From the NCBI GenBank assembly GCA_003193925.1, contig PSPG01000013.1, forward strand, positions 1-47,040: a stretch of DNA of 47,040 nucleotides, written 5' to 3'. This document shows positions 36,001 through 45,300 of the stretch, in pieces. The stretch is from Candidatus Thalassarchaeum betae. Lineage in GTDB: Archaea; Thermoplasmatota; Poseidoniia; Poseidoniales; Thalassarchaeaceae. Each line of letters begins with the position of its first letter. The stretch's first letter is position 1. Position numbers and translations under genes: made by a program. The notes beneath the pieces were generated by a model that saw nothing but the letters and a program-made list of their open reading frames with translations, was not told the origin of the DNA and made no database searches.

Positions 36001-38740
36001 CCCTAGGGTCCAGCGTCCAGAGATTCCCGCCGTTGTAGGCATCGCCGATCCACCTGCGGTGCTCCATCTCCCAGCCGTCGGGCATCCCGTCGCCATCGGT
36101 ATCCGGGTTGGTGGGGTCGGTCGGACCGTCAGTGCCCCCGCCCGCGCCCGAGCCCAGCCACCCCTCGAGGTGGACCTGCTCGGCAAGCCTGCCAGTCTCC
36201 TCGTCGCAGATGTACTCGTGATTGAGGTAATGGCAGTCGAAGTTAGTCGAGTCGGCGAACCAGCCCCAGTACTCCTCGCCATCGGTGAGTCCATCGTCGT
36301 CCGAGTCAATGTCCCTCGGGTCGGTGCCGTTGAATCCGCCCGAGGTCGTGGATACGAACCTGTACTCGTCCAAGTTAGTCCAGTCTCTGTCGAACTCGAA
36401 GCCGTCGGAGGAGGTGAAATGGACGCCGTCTGCGTCGGCGTCGCGATAACGGTCGTGGGGATCAGTCGGGTCGAGGCCGTAGATGAACTCCCAGCCATCG
36501 GGCATACCGTCGAGGTCCGAGTCGCTGGACGTCGGATCGATCGGCATGATGTTCATATATCGGCCCGGTGAGATGCCTGCGAATACCCACAGATCCCCGG
36601 CGTGCTCCAGAGTGGTCAGGGAGGTGACCAAACCGGGGATCCTAGTAAGGTTGAGGTAAATGCCTAGGACGCCCGAATGGCCGCCTTCGAGGGCCCATGT
36701 CCCGTCTCTGGAGCCGATGACCACCATGCCGTTCATGGGCAGCACCGAGCGAACGTCGTTGGCGCCCTTGGCCCATCTGTCGATGTTGTACATCCTCTCG
36801 GAGTCGAAGGCCGTGTAAGGCATCTGAATCAGGAGGTCTAAGTCGAGCAGTTGCAGGCCTCCGGCGGTGCCTACCCAGATTCCAGTGACCTCCTCGACGC
36901 CGCCGACGGCGTCCAAGGGGCCGGCTAGTACCAGCGCGTTGACCACGGCGGACTTGGAGACGTCCAGCAGGTCCGCCCGCTGGACGAAATCCTCCGCGTT
37001 CTCGCGGTCAAAGACCCACCATGGGTCGCCGGCGGAGGCCGAACCGTCGGTGGTGTTCCAAGCGATGAGCCCGGCATCGGTCCCAACCAAGAGCAGTGGG
37101 CCTCGTCCCTCCATCGGCACATGCAAGGCCGTGTTGACCTCGGTGTTGGAGCCTGACAGCGTGTCGGCCATCGCGTCGTTGTACTCGGGCTCGCCGACCA
37201 GAGCGTCCTCGTCCTCGCCCTGATCCATCACAGTGACGGTCCAAACGGCAGAGTTCTGGCCGAACAGGATCAGGTCGAGGTCGCCACTGCCCGTCTGGAG
37301 GGCGAAGATGTTCTTGACGGGCCCGATGTCAGAGTGAGACATGGAGTCCATCACGGGCAGTCCGCTGTCGAGCGTGATGCAGTGCAATCCGAGGTTGGAG
37401 CCGATCAGCAGGAAGTCCGAGTCACCAGGGGACCATCGCATCATGGTGTACATCTCCATCCCCGAGGGCAATCCGTGCAGCGATGCGGAGCCCTCGAACG
37501 GGTCGACGGCGGAGATTCCGTATCTCGAGCCGATTAGCAGCCTGTCCCTCGCAGAGTCGGACAGCACGGTGTGGACCGCCCCGTCCACGAGCCCCGGGCT
37601 CGTGCCTTGGTCGAAGGAAATCACCCCCCCCTCGGAGTCCGAGGACGAAGTGCCTCTGAGACCAGGGGTGACCCAAGCCCCGTCGTCGAAGTGAACCATG
37701 TACTCCTCGTAGTTGCTGAAGGCCTCGCCCCAGTGGGCAGTGGAGATGGAGATGTCGGGGATCAGGAAGCCGTCCCTGTCGAGGTCCCATCCGTCCGAGT
37801 CGCTGTCCAGGATGGCGTCGCTGGAGTTCCGTGGGTCCAAGCCGTAGTGGACCTCCCAGCCGTCGGGTATCCCGTCCCCGGGGACGGCGAGTCCGATTGC
37901 AATCACCTCTGACCAGGTGTAGTAGTCCGAGTCTGCCTTGGTGGGGTCGCTCCCGAGCCAGCCGTTGTCTCCGGTTGCCCTCTCGACATCGCTCTGACAA
38001 GCATCTGGGCTAAGCCCAGCGATCTGCCCGGCGCACCAAAGCCCGTCTCTCTCTGTCAGCCAGTCGTCGGAGGTGCCGTACAGGTACTCCTCCGAGTTGG
38101 TGTAACGCTCACCGAGGTCGATGAATCCGTCTCGGTTGACGTCGAAGCCGTCACCGCAGCCGAAGCTGAAGTCCTCGCAGCGGTCGATGTCCTCGGTAGA
38201 GTCAGAGGGATCGAGGGGGTCGAACCACAGGCACTGCCATGCATTGGTTGCGTTCTGGTAGCCCAGTCCCCCCTCGGTGCACATATAGATCTCGTAACCG
38301 TCAGGCAGACCGTCACCGTCGGTGTCGGCATTTCGGGGGTCGAGGTACTCCCGGAGGCCAGAATCGGTCAGATGTGGCGGCTTGCCAGTCAGGGAGAGCC
38401 TGTCGAAGCACACGTCGAGGGTGTAGGGCCAGCAGAACTCGAGGAGGGCGCTGGCGCCGTCGTTGTCGTGATCGGACATGTTGTCGGTCCCGTTGGTGGG
38501 GTCCAAGCCCCTGACGCTGACCACCCCCGTGCTGGTCTCAATCAGTCTGACATCGCCGAATACCGACTCGTGCAAATCGGGTATTCTGTCGCCATCCTCG
38601 TCGGTGACAGGGGGGCCCCCTCTGTCCGCTGTAATCGGATCGGTCGATGAAACGGGTGACTGGGGGCGGGTCTGAGAGACGAAAGCCAAACCTCCGAGGA
38701 GCAGGAGTGTCATGAGTAGCGCTGTCTGCTTGCGACGCAT
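33020..38740 (-). CDS. giant secreted protein with thrombospondin-type-3-like calcium repeats and an internal beta-propeller
   Basis: A 1906-residue exported protein. The signal peptide is ALLMTLLLLGGLAFVS. About 14 Asp-rich repeats of the form D-x-D-x-D-G-x-x-D-G-x-E are scattered along the protein, for example NADTDGDGLPDGYEI, NPDTDGDGMPDGWEM and NPLSADSDRDGMPDGWEF. They resemble TSP type 3/bacterial calcium-binding repeats. Residues about 385-730 are different: four or more blades of the kind RLLIGSRYGISAVDP, LLVGTDAGLIAWNTTDG, IWVGTAGGLQLLDLD and MVVIGSRDGTWALEGG suggest a beta-propeller. No C-terminal membrane helix is visible, so it may be released or held by partners. Likely role: a Ca2+-stabilised adhesin or surface-layer-associated scaffold. 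GAGGT 7 nt before the ATG acts as a Shine-Dalgarno. Confidence 0.9.
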   Translation of the reverse strand: MRRKQTALLMTLLLLGGLAFVSQTRPQSPVSSTDPITADRGGPPVTDEDGDRIPDLHESVFGDVRLIETSTGVVSVRGLDPTNGTDNMSDHDNDGASALLEFCWPYTLDVCFDRLSLTGKPPHLTDSGLREYLDPRNADTDGDGLPDGYEIYMCTEGGLGYQNATNAWQCLWFDPLDPSDSTEDIDRCEDFSFGCGDGFDVNRDGFIDLGERYTNSEEYLYGTSDDWLTERDGLWCAGQIAGLSPDACQSDVERATGDNGWLGSDPTKADSDYYTWSEVIAIGLAVPGDGIPDGWEVHYGLDPRNSSDAILDSDSDGWDLDRDGFLIPDISISTAHWGEAFSNYEEYMVHFDDGAWVTPGLRGTSSSDSEGGVISFDQGTSPGLVDGAVHTVLSDSARDRLLIGSRYGISAVDPFEGSASLHGLPSGMEMYTMMRWSPGDSDFLLIGSNLGLHCITLDSGLPVMDSMSHSDIGPVKNIFALQTGSGDLDLILFGQNSAVWTVTVMDQGEDEDALVGEPEYNDAMADTLSGSNTEVNTALHVPMEGRGPLLLVGTDAGLIAWNTTDGSASAGDPWWVFDRENAEDFVQRADLLDVSKSAVVNALVLAGPLDAVGGVEEVTGIWVGTAGGLQLLDLDLLIQMPYTAFDSERMYNIDRWAKGANDVRSVLPMNGMVVIGSRDGTWALEGGHSGVLGIYLNLTRIPGLVTSLTTLEHAGDLWVFAGISPGRYMNIMPIDPTSSDSDLDGMPDGWEFIYGLDPTDPHDRYRDADADGVHFTSSDGFEFDRDWTNLDEYRFVSTTSGGFNGTDPRDIDSDDDGLTDGEEYWGWFADSTNFDCHYLNHEYICDEETGRLAEQVHLEGWLGSGAGGGTDGPTDPTNPDTDGDGMPDGWEMEHRRWIGDAYNGGNLWTLDPRDPTDKDEDADGDGLSNLCEYMWGNLLETVLREGLPTHGETAEAATNWTKTDPNNIDSDGDSLPDGWEARYTCTWNRDNAGINPLNGSDYLNNPDGDGFDINHDGVLDLEERLVNWLEYHLKSEILYGDQSASGMAYPENFTTQLWNETWLDSADDSFGHFTSPAYRSLVNGTTPRDVGAANPLSADSDRDGMPDGWEFYYARWSLFDQQWTLNPVDERDRLGDPDGDGMNNWEEYNVIDGNLSETDELITVPQFYLLSVGGELLASPWLSAESAASFGMFLSDEQVNKSGRTADPNDPDTDGDGLLDGIELIFTRWNSTDKVWTLNPLVAGDGNYDSDRDGITDLVELNLTLNNPANGGLSPPDAPRMWEEAEQLDPDESVNRVYRILFNKEGRAQLAIAQFQEWQQGMPAKPVISALLGASDPNSEDTDRDGMSDGYEYWFTEWNLEENIWEMNLLTDNDIHTDSDDDSFDCNNDGHISDSESYDNLAEYDARVYGKRSAIDTIPNGTGLVSYGADAVTAQIEENGMTYEAAFGQLYVLFSTKSLVSAERAGLINEIDADTFNYSLAGVSDPTDSDSDRDGIPDGWEFCYSIYGEFLPVNAYRWSMNPINPLDVAYDPDADGWYDRNWGDVPAEQGTWEDRQFTPAAVDQQIGQGFLELYFTNLMEYENGTLPLDPDSDDDSMVMNPIMQSGAVIGYVQDTNLSDGREVFKYGTNPLDNDSDGDMMPDFYEYYRGWNEANDNWSSYLKISVVWQQITATNWKPVNISGVNIARPELDWVWFTHDATDPSDAGQDADNDGGWDCSSGSCIYVPYNNFQEYYGLVNASLASPTLVRQANLYDCSGSIVHEWWQLRESLLGTCSGSAALSSNYFRMYRANNADMLYALIVNDNDGDYEDIDTSDDEVLVNGAWTDEYHRFAGDQYHLPNTGLGEYVYGWWQIDIDGDQIADGTDPTNWDTDGDWLNDFFEIEDDMLDGVRGNSGSPIRYDDRTTS
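33032..38610 (-). repeat. dispersed Asp-rich calcium-binding protein repeats
   Basis: About 14 copies of a coding repeat with consensus DxDxDGxPDGWE lie within the giant gene. They are unevenly spaced and interrupted by the propeller region (about 36550-37590). The DNA copies have diverged at synonymous positions, so this is an old protein-level repeat, not a recent tandem DNA array. Confidence 0.8.
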
Positions 38741-38912
38741 GATATGACCTCGTCTAGACGGATTCGAGCGCCCTTGGCTGACTTATGATGATGATGGAGC
38801 GCCGTTCGGACACGTTGCGGTCACACACACGCGACGGCAGAGCCGTCGGAAGCCCTGAATCACAGTCGGAGAACCTAGCGGACGGATTCATTCAAGGGGG
38901 GCGATTGGCCGG
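38741..38912. promoter_or_regulatory. divergent intergenic region between the giant gene and the metallo-hydrolase gene
   Basis: 172 nt. The minus-strand side has GAGGTCATATC immediately before the ATG at 38740 and a possible TATA (TCATAAGTC, near 38785). The plus-strand side has GGATTCATTC near 38888, about 25 nt before the ATG at 38913. I saw no RNA gene or inverted repeat that would suggest an operator. Confidence 0.35.
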
Positions 38913-39746
38913 ATGCTCTCGATTACCGTGGGAATGGAGATTACTCATCTCGGCTCGGGTAGCAGAGGCAACTCGACGCTGCTGAAATCAGGTAGCACCC
39001 GAGTTCTGGTGGATTGCGGATTCTCGCTGCGCCAGATGGAAATTAGATTGGGGCTAGTGGGTGTCGAACCAACTTCGATAGACGGTATCCTCGTCACTCA
39101 TCACCACGCTGACCACTCGCGTTCGGCGATGCGTGCTGCTAAGCTGTGGGGCGCGAGCCTGCATGCCAATCTGGGGACGGCGTCGAGGATGGGGTGGGGG
39201 CCGATCTCCGAGTGCAGGACCTTCGGGGACTTGGAGAGGATCAGCATCTCGGACGATCTCAGCCTGCTACCGATCCCAGTGCCTCACGAGGATGCTGACA
39301 ACGTCGCCGTGATCGCCACCAACGGCGACGGGCGCAGAGCTGGCATCGTGACCGACCTCGGTGAGCCTACGGTCGAGCTGAAGAGGCATCTGAGCGGATG
39401 CAGCCACGTCTCCGTCGAGGCGAATTACGATCTCCGGCGTCTGATGAGCGGGCCCTACCCCGAATCGCTCAAGAGGAGGATTTCAAGCAGGGGAGGCCAC
39501 CTCTCGAACTCTCAGACGGCCGAGATGCTCGCCGAGATACTGCACCCGGCCCTAGACAGCATCGTGCTGTGCCACCTGTCTGAGAAGAACAACGCCCCGC
39601 ATCTGGCTGAGAGCGAAGTGCTTCTGCACATCGGCGATCGCTACTCGGGGGACCTGTCGATCTCGAAACAGGACGGACCGGAGTTCAGCCATTGGCTGGG
39701 TCAGGTGGAGCCCGAGGGGGGGGTGAGGCGGCTTAGTGTCCCATGA
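38913..39746 (+). CDS. metallo-beta-lactamase-fold hydrolase (WalJ/YycJ-like)
   Basis: A 277-residue MBL-fold protein. The N-terminus ITHLGSGSRGNSTLLKSGS and LVDCGFSLRQMEIRL match the WalJ/YycJ group. The metal motif is THHHADHSRS. Later residues include PVPHEDADNVAV, the Asp in AGIVTDLGEP, SVEANYD and LCHLSEKNNAP, all family-like. Bacterial relatives are putative 5'-3' exonucleases linked to repair; the archaeal substrate is unknown. The ATG at 38934 (MEITHLGSGS) is an alternative start closer to the family N-terminus. The gene's 3' end overlaps the convergent STAND gene by 14 nt. Confidence 0.88.
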   Translation: MLSITVGMEITHLGSGSRGNSTLLKSGSTRVLVDCGFSLRQMEIRLGLVGVEPTSIDGILVTHHHADHSRSAMRAAKLWGASLHANLGTASRMGWGPISECRTFGDLERISISDDLSLLPIPVPHEDADNVAVIATNGDGRRAGIVTDLGEPTVELKRHLSGCSHVSVEANYDLRRLMSGPYPESLKRRISSRGGHLSNSQTAEMLAEILHPALDSIVLCHLSEKNNAPHLAESEVLLHIGDRYSGDLSISKQDGPEFSHWLGQVEPEGGVRRLSVP

Positions 39747-42261
39747 CCGCTCTGTGGACAGCGGTCTGCACCTCTCTCATACTGTCGACAGCGCCGAGCT
39801 CCCTGAAGACGGAAAGTGAGCGCTGCAGGTACTCCATCTTCTGCGAGCGGTCGCTCTCGACCTCGCCCAGCCGGGCGAGCAACTCGCCTTGGAGCATCCT
39901 GAAGTCGTTCGCCTCGGCCAGAGCGAGTCCGTCAAGGTAGTGCTCTGCAGCCTCCCCCCCGCGACCGGCGTCACCCAGCACCTGACCCAGTAGAATCTGG
40001 ACCTCGACGGCGCTGTGCGGATCGGCTTGCTCTGAGAGGATCTCGAGGGCCCCGGAGTAGTATTGCATCGCGAGCTCGTTCTCCTTCGCTCGGGCGTAGT
40101 ACCTCCCCAAGACAGCCCGAGCGCGTGCGTGCAGGATGTCCACGCCCTTGTCCTCGGTCTCCTCGAAGGCGACCATTGCGTGATCTCTGGCTCGGTCGAG
40201 CTCGCCCATCTCCAAGAAGGCGGTTGCGAGGCTGATGCGCGCGTCGCACAGCTCCGGGTCATCCTCGGACTCGAGCAGTTTCTCGACGTTGCCGTAGACC
40301 TCGAGAGCGTGGCGGTCGTCCTTCCTGCGTCGGAAAATGTAACCCATGTTGTTGTAGGAGCGTGCAGCGCCTACGGCATCCCTCATCGCGATCTGGATCT
40401 CCAGCGCCTTGCGGTGCAGCTCCAGGGCGTCGTCCATCGCACCGCGCTTGACGGCGATGTCGGCTCGGGCCGACAACAGGCGAGCAAGTATCTTGCTCAT
40501 CTTGTGCCTGCGCGCGAGCGCGACAGCGCCATCGTACTCGACCTCGGCCTCGTCCCATCGACCCTGAATGGACAGGATGTCGCCTCGCAGCTCCTTGATC
40601 ACACACCAGCTTCTAGGTCCGTAGCCCTCGCGCTCGAGCGGCCTGAGGATCCCAAGCAGCTCGGTGTGTCCCGCGCTGACGAGATTGTGGCCCTCGGCGG
40701 TGAGAACCTCGGCGAGGGTGTCGGTGTCTCCGGATTCGTTGAGATGGTGGATGTACTCTATCCTCTCGGCTGCGCTGCCGCGACGGGAACGGTACCAGAC
40801 GGTGGCGTTGGCGTGGAGCTCCTGGCGCAGTGACTCATTCATTGATCGAGTCAGGAACTCCCTGACTAGGTCATGGACGTCGTAGTTCTCGCTGTCAGCC
40901 TGGCGTGCGAGGCCCTTCTCGACGAGGCCGTCCAGAAGGTCAGTCTCGGCCTCGACCCCACTGATGGCCTCGAGGGGCATCGGCTCGCGGAACACGGCGA
41001 TGGAGCCAAGCAGCCTCTTCTCAGAACCCGATAGTCGACTGAAGATCTCCTGCTCGACGAAGGCCTCCAGCGTTGCGTGGAAAGTCTCTCCGACGTTTCC
41101 CCGGTTGATGAGCTCCAGTACCAGCGGATGCCCCCTCGAGAGCGTGTAGATGTGCAGGAACTGGACCATATCGAGATCCGGCATGGCCGTCAGAATCTGC
41201 CGGCTGGAATCCTGATCCAGACCCTCTAGGGGCATGACCAGAGTCACTATGCGACCGGTGGAGTCCGACTCGGGGACGACCATCCTGAATGAGCGGGAGA
41301 ACATCACCAGACCCACGTCTTCGAACTCCGGGATCCTCAGGGTGAGTGACCTCAGGGCGGAGATCAGCGTCTCGTCGCCGACCTTGTGCAGGTCGTCTAT
41401 CACGATCAGCGAGGGAGAGTCCTGCAATCCCTCGAGAATCAGATTGACCGCCATAGACGCCTTGGGCACCGGAGTGGCGGCGAGGTAATCTGAGAGATCG
41501 TTGTAGCCCATGGCCGACAGCCACTCCGAGGTGGCTTCCAGGAAGGCTCGCGAGCCCTCCCAGTCCTGGCAGCGGTGATACAGGAGGTTCCGCCTGTGAG
41601 TGAAGCCCTCGAGCAGCTTGCCGGCTAGGGCCGTCTTCCCTATGCCGGCGATTCCCGGCACAAGTATGGAGCTGGATTGGTCCTCGAGCAGAGCGACCAT
41701 GTTCTCCAGCTCGTTCGCCCTGCCGAAGAAGCGGCGGGTCTTCGGCAGGTCGTTCAGCGACGTGACGAGCTGCTTCTCGATGTGCTTGGACAGGTCCCTC
41801 TCAATCAGTTCGGCCGAGAGCGTTGATAGGTCGACGGTCCCGGTCTCATCGAGGTATCTCAGGAAGTCGACGTGCCTCAGAGGCAGGTCAGTCGCCTCGA
41901 GCGCCTGAGCGAGCTCGAGCATCTCGGAGCGGCCGTCGGGGTGCACCAGACGGACCGGCTGGGTGCTCACCTTGGACCAGATGTCGTCTGCGATGTTGGC
42001 GCCGTCCTCGGTCAGGAAGTACGCCTTCCTCTTGCGAGACACCCCGGTAACGTGGGCCTGTCTCTCGATCAGGTGCCCCTGCTCCCTCATCCCGGCTATC
42101 GCCCTAGGGACGTTCGAGCGGGCTATGGCCACGGCGTTGGCGATTCCCATCTGGGACAGAGCGAACGGGACCTCGACCTTGTCGGCGTGGTCGACGTAAT
42201 CACGCAGGTGCAGGAGGATTCTCTCCTGAACCCCTGGCCGGGGCACGGCTATGGCGGACAC
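39733..42261 (-). CDS. STAND-class ATPase with N-terminal winged-helix and C-terminal TPR repeats (signalling/regulatory)
   Basis: About 842 residues from the GTG at 42261; an in-frame TTG at 42288 is less likely. The first about 100 residues look like winged-helix DNA-binding or protein-interaction domains (GVQERILLHLRDYVDHADKV, then RAIAGMREQGHLIERQ and KRKAYFLTEDG). A STAND NTPase follows, with entry FFGRANELENM, Walker A LVPGIAGIGKTALAGKL and Walker B SLIVIDDLHKV. The winged-helix-like connector contains YDVHDLVREFL. The C-terminal half is a run of TPR-type helices (YNNMGYIFRRRKDDRHALEV, ARISLATAFLEMGELDRARD). Such proteins are ligand-gated switches comparable to MalT or AfsR. Neighbours suggest surface-protein regulation, but this is only inference. 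Confidence 0.88.
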   Translation of the reverse strand: MSAIAVPRPGVQERILLHLRDYVDHADKVEVPFALSQMGIANAVAIARSNVPRAIAGMREQGHLIERQAHVTGVSRKRKAYFLTEDGANIADDIWSKVSTQPVRLVHPDGRSEMLELAQALEATDLPLRHVDFLRYLDETGTVDLSTLSAELIERDLSKHIEKQLVTSLNDLPKTRRFFGRANELENMVALLEDQSSSILVPGIAGIGKTALAGKLLEGFTHRRNLLYHRCQDWEGSRAFLEATSEWLSAMGYNDLSDYLAATPVPKASMAVNLILEGLQDSPSLIVIDDLHKVGDETLISALRSLTLRIPEFEDVGLVMFSRSFRMVVPESDSTGRIVTLVMPLEGLDQDSSRQILTAMPDLDMVQFLHIYTLSRGHPLVLELINRGNVGETFHATLEAFVEQEIFSRLSGSEKRLLGSIAVFREPMPLEAISGVEAETDLLDGLVEKGLARQADSENYDVHDLVREFLTRSMNESLRQELHANATVWYRSRRGSAAERIEYIHHLNESGDTDTLAEVLTAEGHNLVSAGHTELLGILRPLEREGYGPRSWCVIKELRGDILSIQGRWDEAEVEYDGAVALARRHKMSKILARLLSARADIAVKRGAMDDALELHRKALEIQIAMRDAVGAARSYNNMGYIFRRRKDDRHALEVYGNVEKLLESEDDPELCDARISLATAFLEMGELDRARDHAMVAFEETEDKGVDILHARARAVLGRYYARAKENELAMQYYSGALEILSEQADPHSAVEVQILLGQVLGDAGRGGEAAEHYLDGLALAEANDFRMLQGELLARLGEVESDRSQKMEYLQRSLSVFRELGAVDSMREVQTAVHRAVMGH

Positions 42262-42285
42262 GCACCGCGAGCGTAATCGTCCACT

Positions 42286-42296
42286 CAATAATGTTG
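42286..42296 (-). promoter_or_regulatory. possible TATA box of the STAND gene
   Basis: The minus strand reads CAACATTATTG, centred about 28-29 nt upstream of the GTG at 42261. Confidence 0.35.
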
Positions 42297-42318
42297 GTGA
42301 GACACGGGTGGGCCCGGC

Positions 42319-45300
42319 TCACGCGTCAGAGTGATCCGGATCGGGCACCCACTCCCCCTCCTCGGGGTCCCAGAGCCATCCGGGGTGCTCTTCGTGCTTC
42401 TGCAGCCTTGACTCGGGCTCAGGTGGGGGCTCCTCTCTAATGCCAGGTTCCGCGTAAGGCTCCTTGGCCCACGCGTAGGCGTCCTCCTCGGCCTCCTCCT
42501 TGACCTCAGAGGTACCGTCGAACTCCTCGTCCTCCTCGTCCTCCAGTTCGACGAAGAAGTAGACGAATCCGCCGATGGCTGCGATTAAGACCAACAGGAT
42601 GAGGATGATCGTGCCCATTCCCAACCCGCCTCCCCCAGAGTCGCCCACACTGATTGTGTAATCCGCGCTCTCAAAGGAGTTGCCGCCGTACTTGAAGACA
42701 GGAGTGGCCGAGCCGTCTATCCTAGAGGCCGGGATTCCCAGTGACCAGGTCGAATCTGCGCCCACGAGGGTGTTGTTGACGTTGTTCCCGGAGATGGTCA
42801 CGGAGACCGTCTTGCCGGGGAGTCCGATTCCCGTGAAGACCGCTACTCCGCCAGAGGGCAGCATGTCGTCCTCGGGCGGCGTGATCTGGAACTCCAAGCC
42901 TACGACAGTGAAGGTGATGGGCGCGGAGTTGATCTTCGAGCCGTACGTGTCTGTAGCCACGAAGACGACGTTCTCGAGGGTCCAAGTCGCTATGTCGATG
43001 TCGTAGAAGAACATGGAGACCGGGTTGTAGATCGCCATTCCGTTCATGCCGACGTTAATCACCATGCCGAAGTGGTCGTCGGAGTCACGTGCCTCATCGT
43101 CGTACACGGCGAGGATGAGCTCTTGGCCGGGGTCTGGGTCCTCGAAGTAGTCGAGCAGGTTGATCTCGGCCCTCGTGCAGCGGTCCTGGGCCTGCGAGTT
43201 GGTCTCGCAGAACAGGGTGATTTCGCTGCTCCAGCCCGACGGGTCGAAAGTGGGCGGGTTGTTGTCCGCGTCGGGCGGGTTGTCGGCGACGATGAACATC
43301 TCAGTCCAATCGCTGTAGTCATAGCCGTCGTAAGAGCGGAATCGGATCAGGTACTGATGGTCATGCATCAGCTGCGTCGAGTCCCATGCCAGCGACCAAG
43401 CGCCACTCGGAGCGAAATCAGTCACCGAGGTGGAGTAGACCATCAGGTAGTTGTTGACGACGTCCTGGACCTCGATGTCGACTCTGGAGACCGAACCGTC
43501 GTTGTCCCGGGCGACGCCCTCGAACACGGTTTCCTCCGAAACTGATAGCCTCTGCCCGTCCTGTGGCGAGATGACGCTGATGAACGGCGGGCTGTTCGAG
43601 TTGTCGATGGTCAGCGTGAGGACCGCGGGAATGCATTCGTCCACCACGCTCTCGCAGAAGTCCGTGTCAGACGCCCAGACGGTGAATGTGTAGGTGGCGA
43701 TATCGCGAGGCTGGCCGCTGAAGTCCCAAGTCCAGCTCCACTCAGCGCCTCCTTCGGTCGGGGTCGTGACGAGGAAACTGGGGCCCTCGATCTGGAAGTA
43801 GATGTCCTGGATGTCGACGCTACACTGCATCGGGCAGCCGTAGTGGTCGAAGGCAGTGCCCTCGAAGGTAACGGTGCCCTCCGAGTGCGTCGAGAAGGAG
43901 CTCGGGGAGGTGACCGAGATGGTGGGGGGCTGGGTGTTGAGTTTGATGCTTCTGGAGATGATCGGGCTGTAGTCGATGCCGTCGAACGCCCTGAACTCGA
44001 AGACGTAGTCGCCCTCCTCCCGGTTGCTCATGTCGATCGCGTAGTACCACGAGCTGAACGGCCTGTTCGTCTTAGTGACCTGCCCCTCGGCCATGCCACT
44101 GGTGTCCACGGCGAGCCCTGCGTTACTCCACTCACTGGTGAACGGGTCCCTGACCTGTACCTCGTGGACGTAGCCCCCCTGGTCCCACTGAGCCAGCTCG
44201 TCGGTGGCGTAAACCCCCGCCAACTGCCCGTCGTGGGCGCTGCCGGTGACGTTCACTATCCTGCGGTAGGAGTGGCCGTCCGACTGCGTGACGGAGACCG
44301 TCGGACCCAGGTTGACGAGGTTGATGGTGTCCTGCAGGGTTGAGTCCACCAGCGTGAAATCGCTCCTGTCGTAGCCGAAGCCGAACCTGTATGCTGTGTA
44401 GTAGTAGCGGGACAGCTCCCGGGTTCCGGCCGCGGTGTCGCAGTCCTCGTCGGCGGTGTCTATGGTGAGATCGCCGTCATTGTCGATCCCGTCGGAGCAC
44501 GAGTCCTCGTACTCGTCATCGGCGAAGTGGTCAGGATTGTCGCCCCCCGCGAGCCCTCTGAAATCGAGATGGAAGTCCGATGGAAGGGCGACCCACGGGG
44601 TGTAACCGTCGCTCTCGGTGTAAAGGGAGTAGAGGTCGTTGCCCAGAGCGTCCTCGATGAGCACGTTCGCATCTGTGACGCGCTCGCCGTTGACCAATGT
44701 CTGGAAGCGAACCATCTCTGCTCGCCGGACCTGAACTGTAGCGGGTGCGGTTGTGGTCTCAATGTAGATCTTCGTGCGATCGAGATTTGACAGATTTGCG
44801 AAGGTGAACGTGGTCGAGTTGTTGTCCATGTTCAACGCCAGGGGGAAATTCCTGGGCGTCAGGTCGGCGCAGTTGGGGCAGTCCTGGACGAATGTCGTGA
44901 CGATGTTCGTCTGGAAGTCGTTGGCATGATATGCCTGTGGGCCGGACCAGGACAACAGGGCGGGGTACTCGTCGGGAGGCGGGCTCGGAATATACTCCGA
45001 CTGCACGGTTATCGAGCTCTTGGTGACATTGTACGTCATCCCGACTCCCGACCACGTGTTCTGCGAGAAGAAGCCGAGAGTACCGTACTGCTGCGAGCCG
45101 GCGTAGCCATCATCATATTGCTTGACTATCACACCTGTGCCTGGTACGTTGAAGGTGTTCCGCCGGATGTCCAGAAGCGCGCCCACCGCCCTGATTCCAT
45201 CGGCGTCTCCAGAATCGGGGATGTTGATCGTGTTGTCGTACATCGTGACACCGGTCCTGTAGGCGTGGACCGCAGGGCAGGTGAAGTCACCGTCCCAGTC

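Noticed and set aside
33020..38740. Regularly spaced similar DNA segments suggesting a CRISPR-like or tandem array
   Set aside because: They encode Asp-rich calcium repeats in one long frame, are unevenly spaced and differ at synonymous sites.
39733..42261. STAND ATPase as an antiphage defence (Avs/NLR-like) protein
   Set aside because: No nuclease, TIR, protease or membrane effector domain is visible, and no defence genes are nearby. A transcriptional-switch role is simpler.
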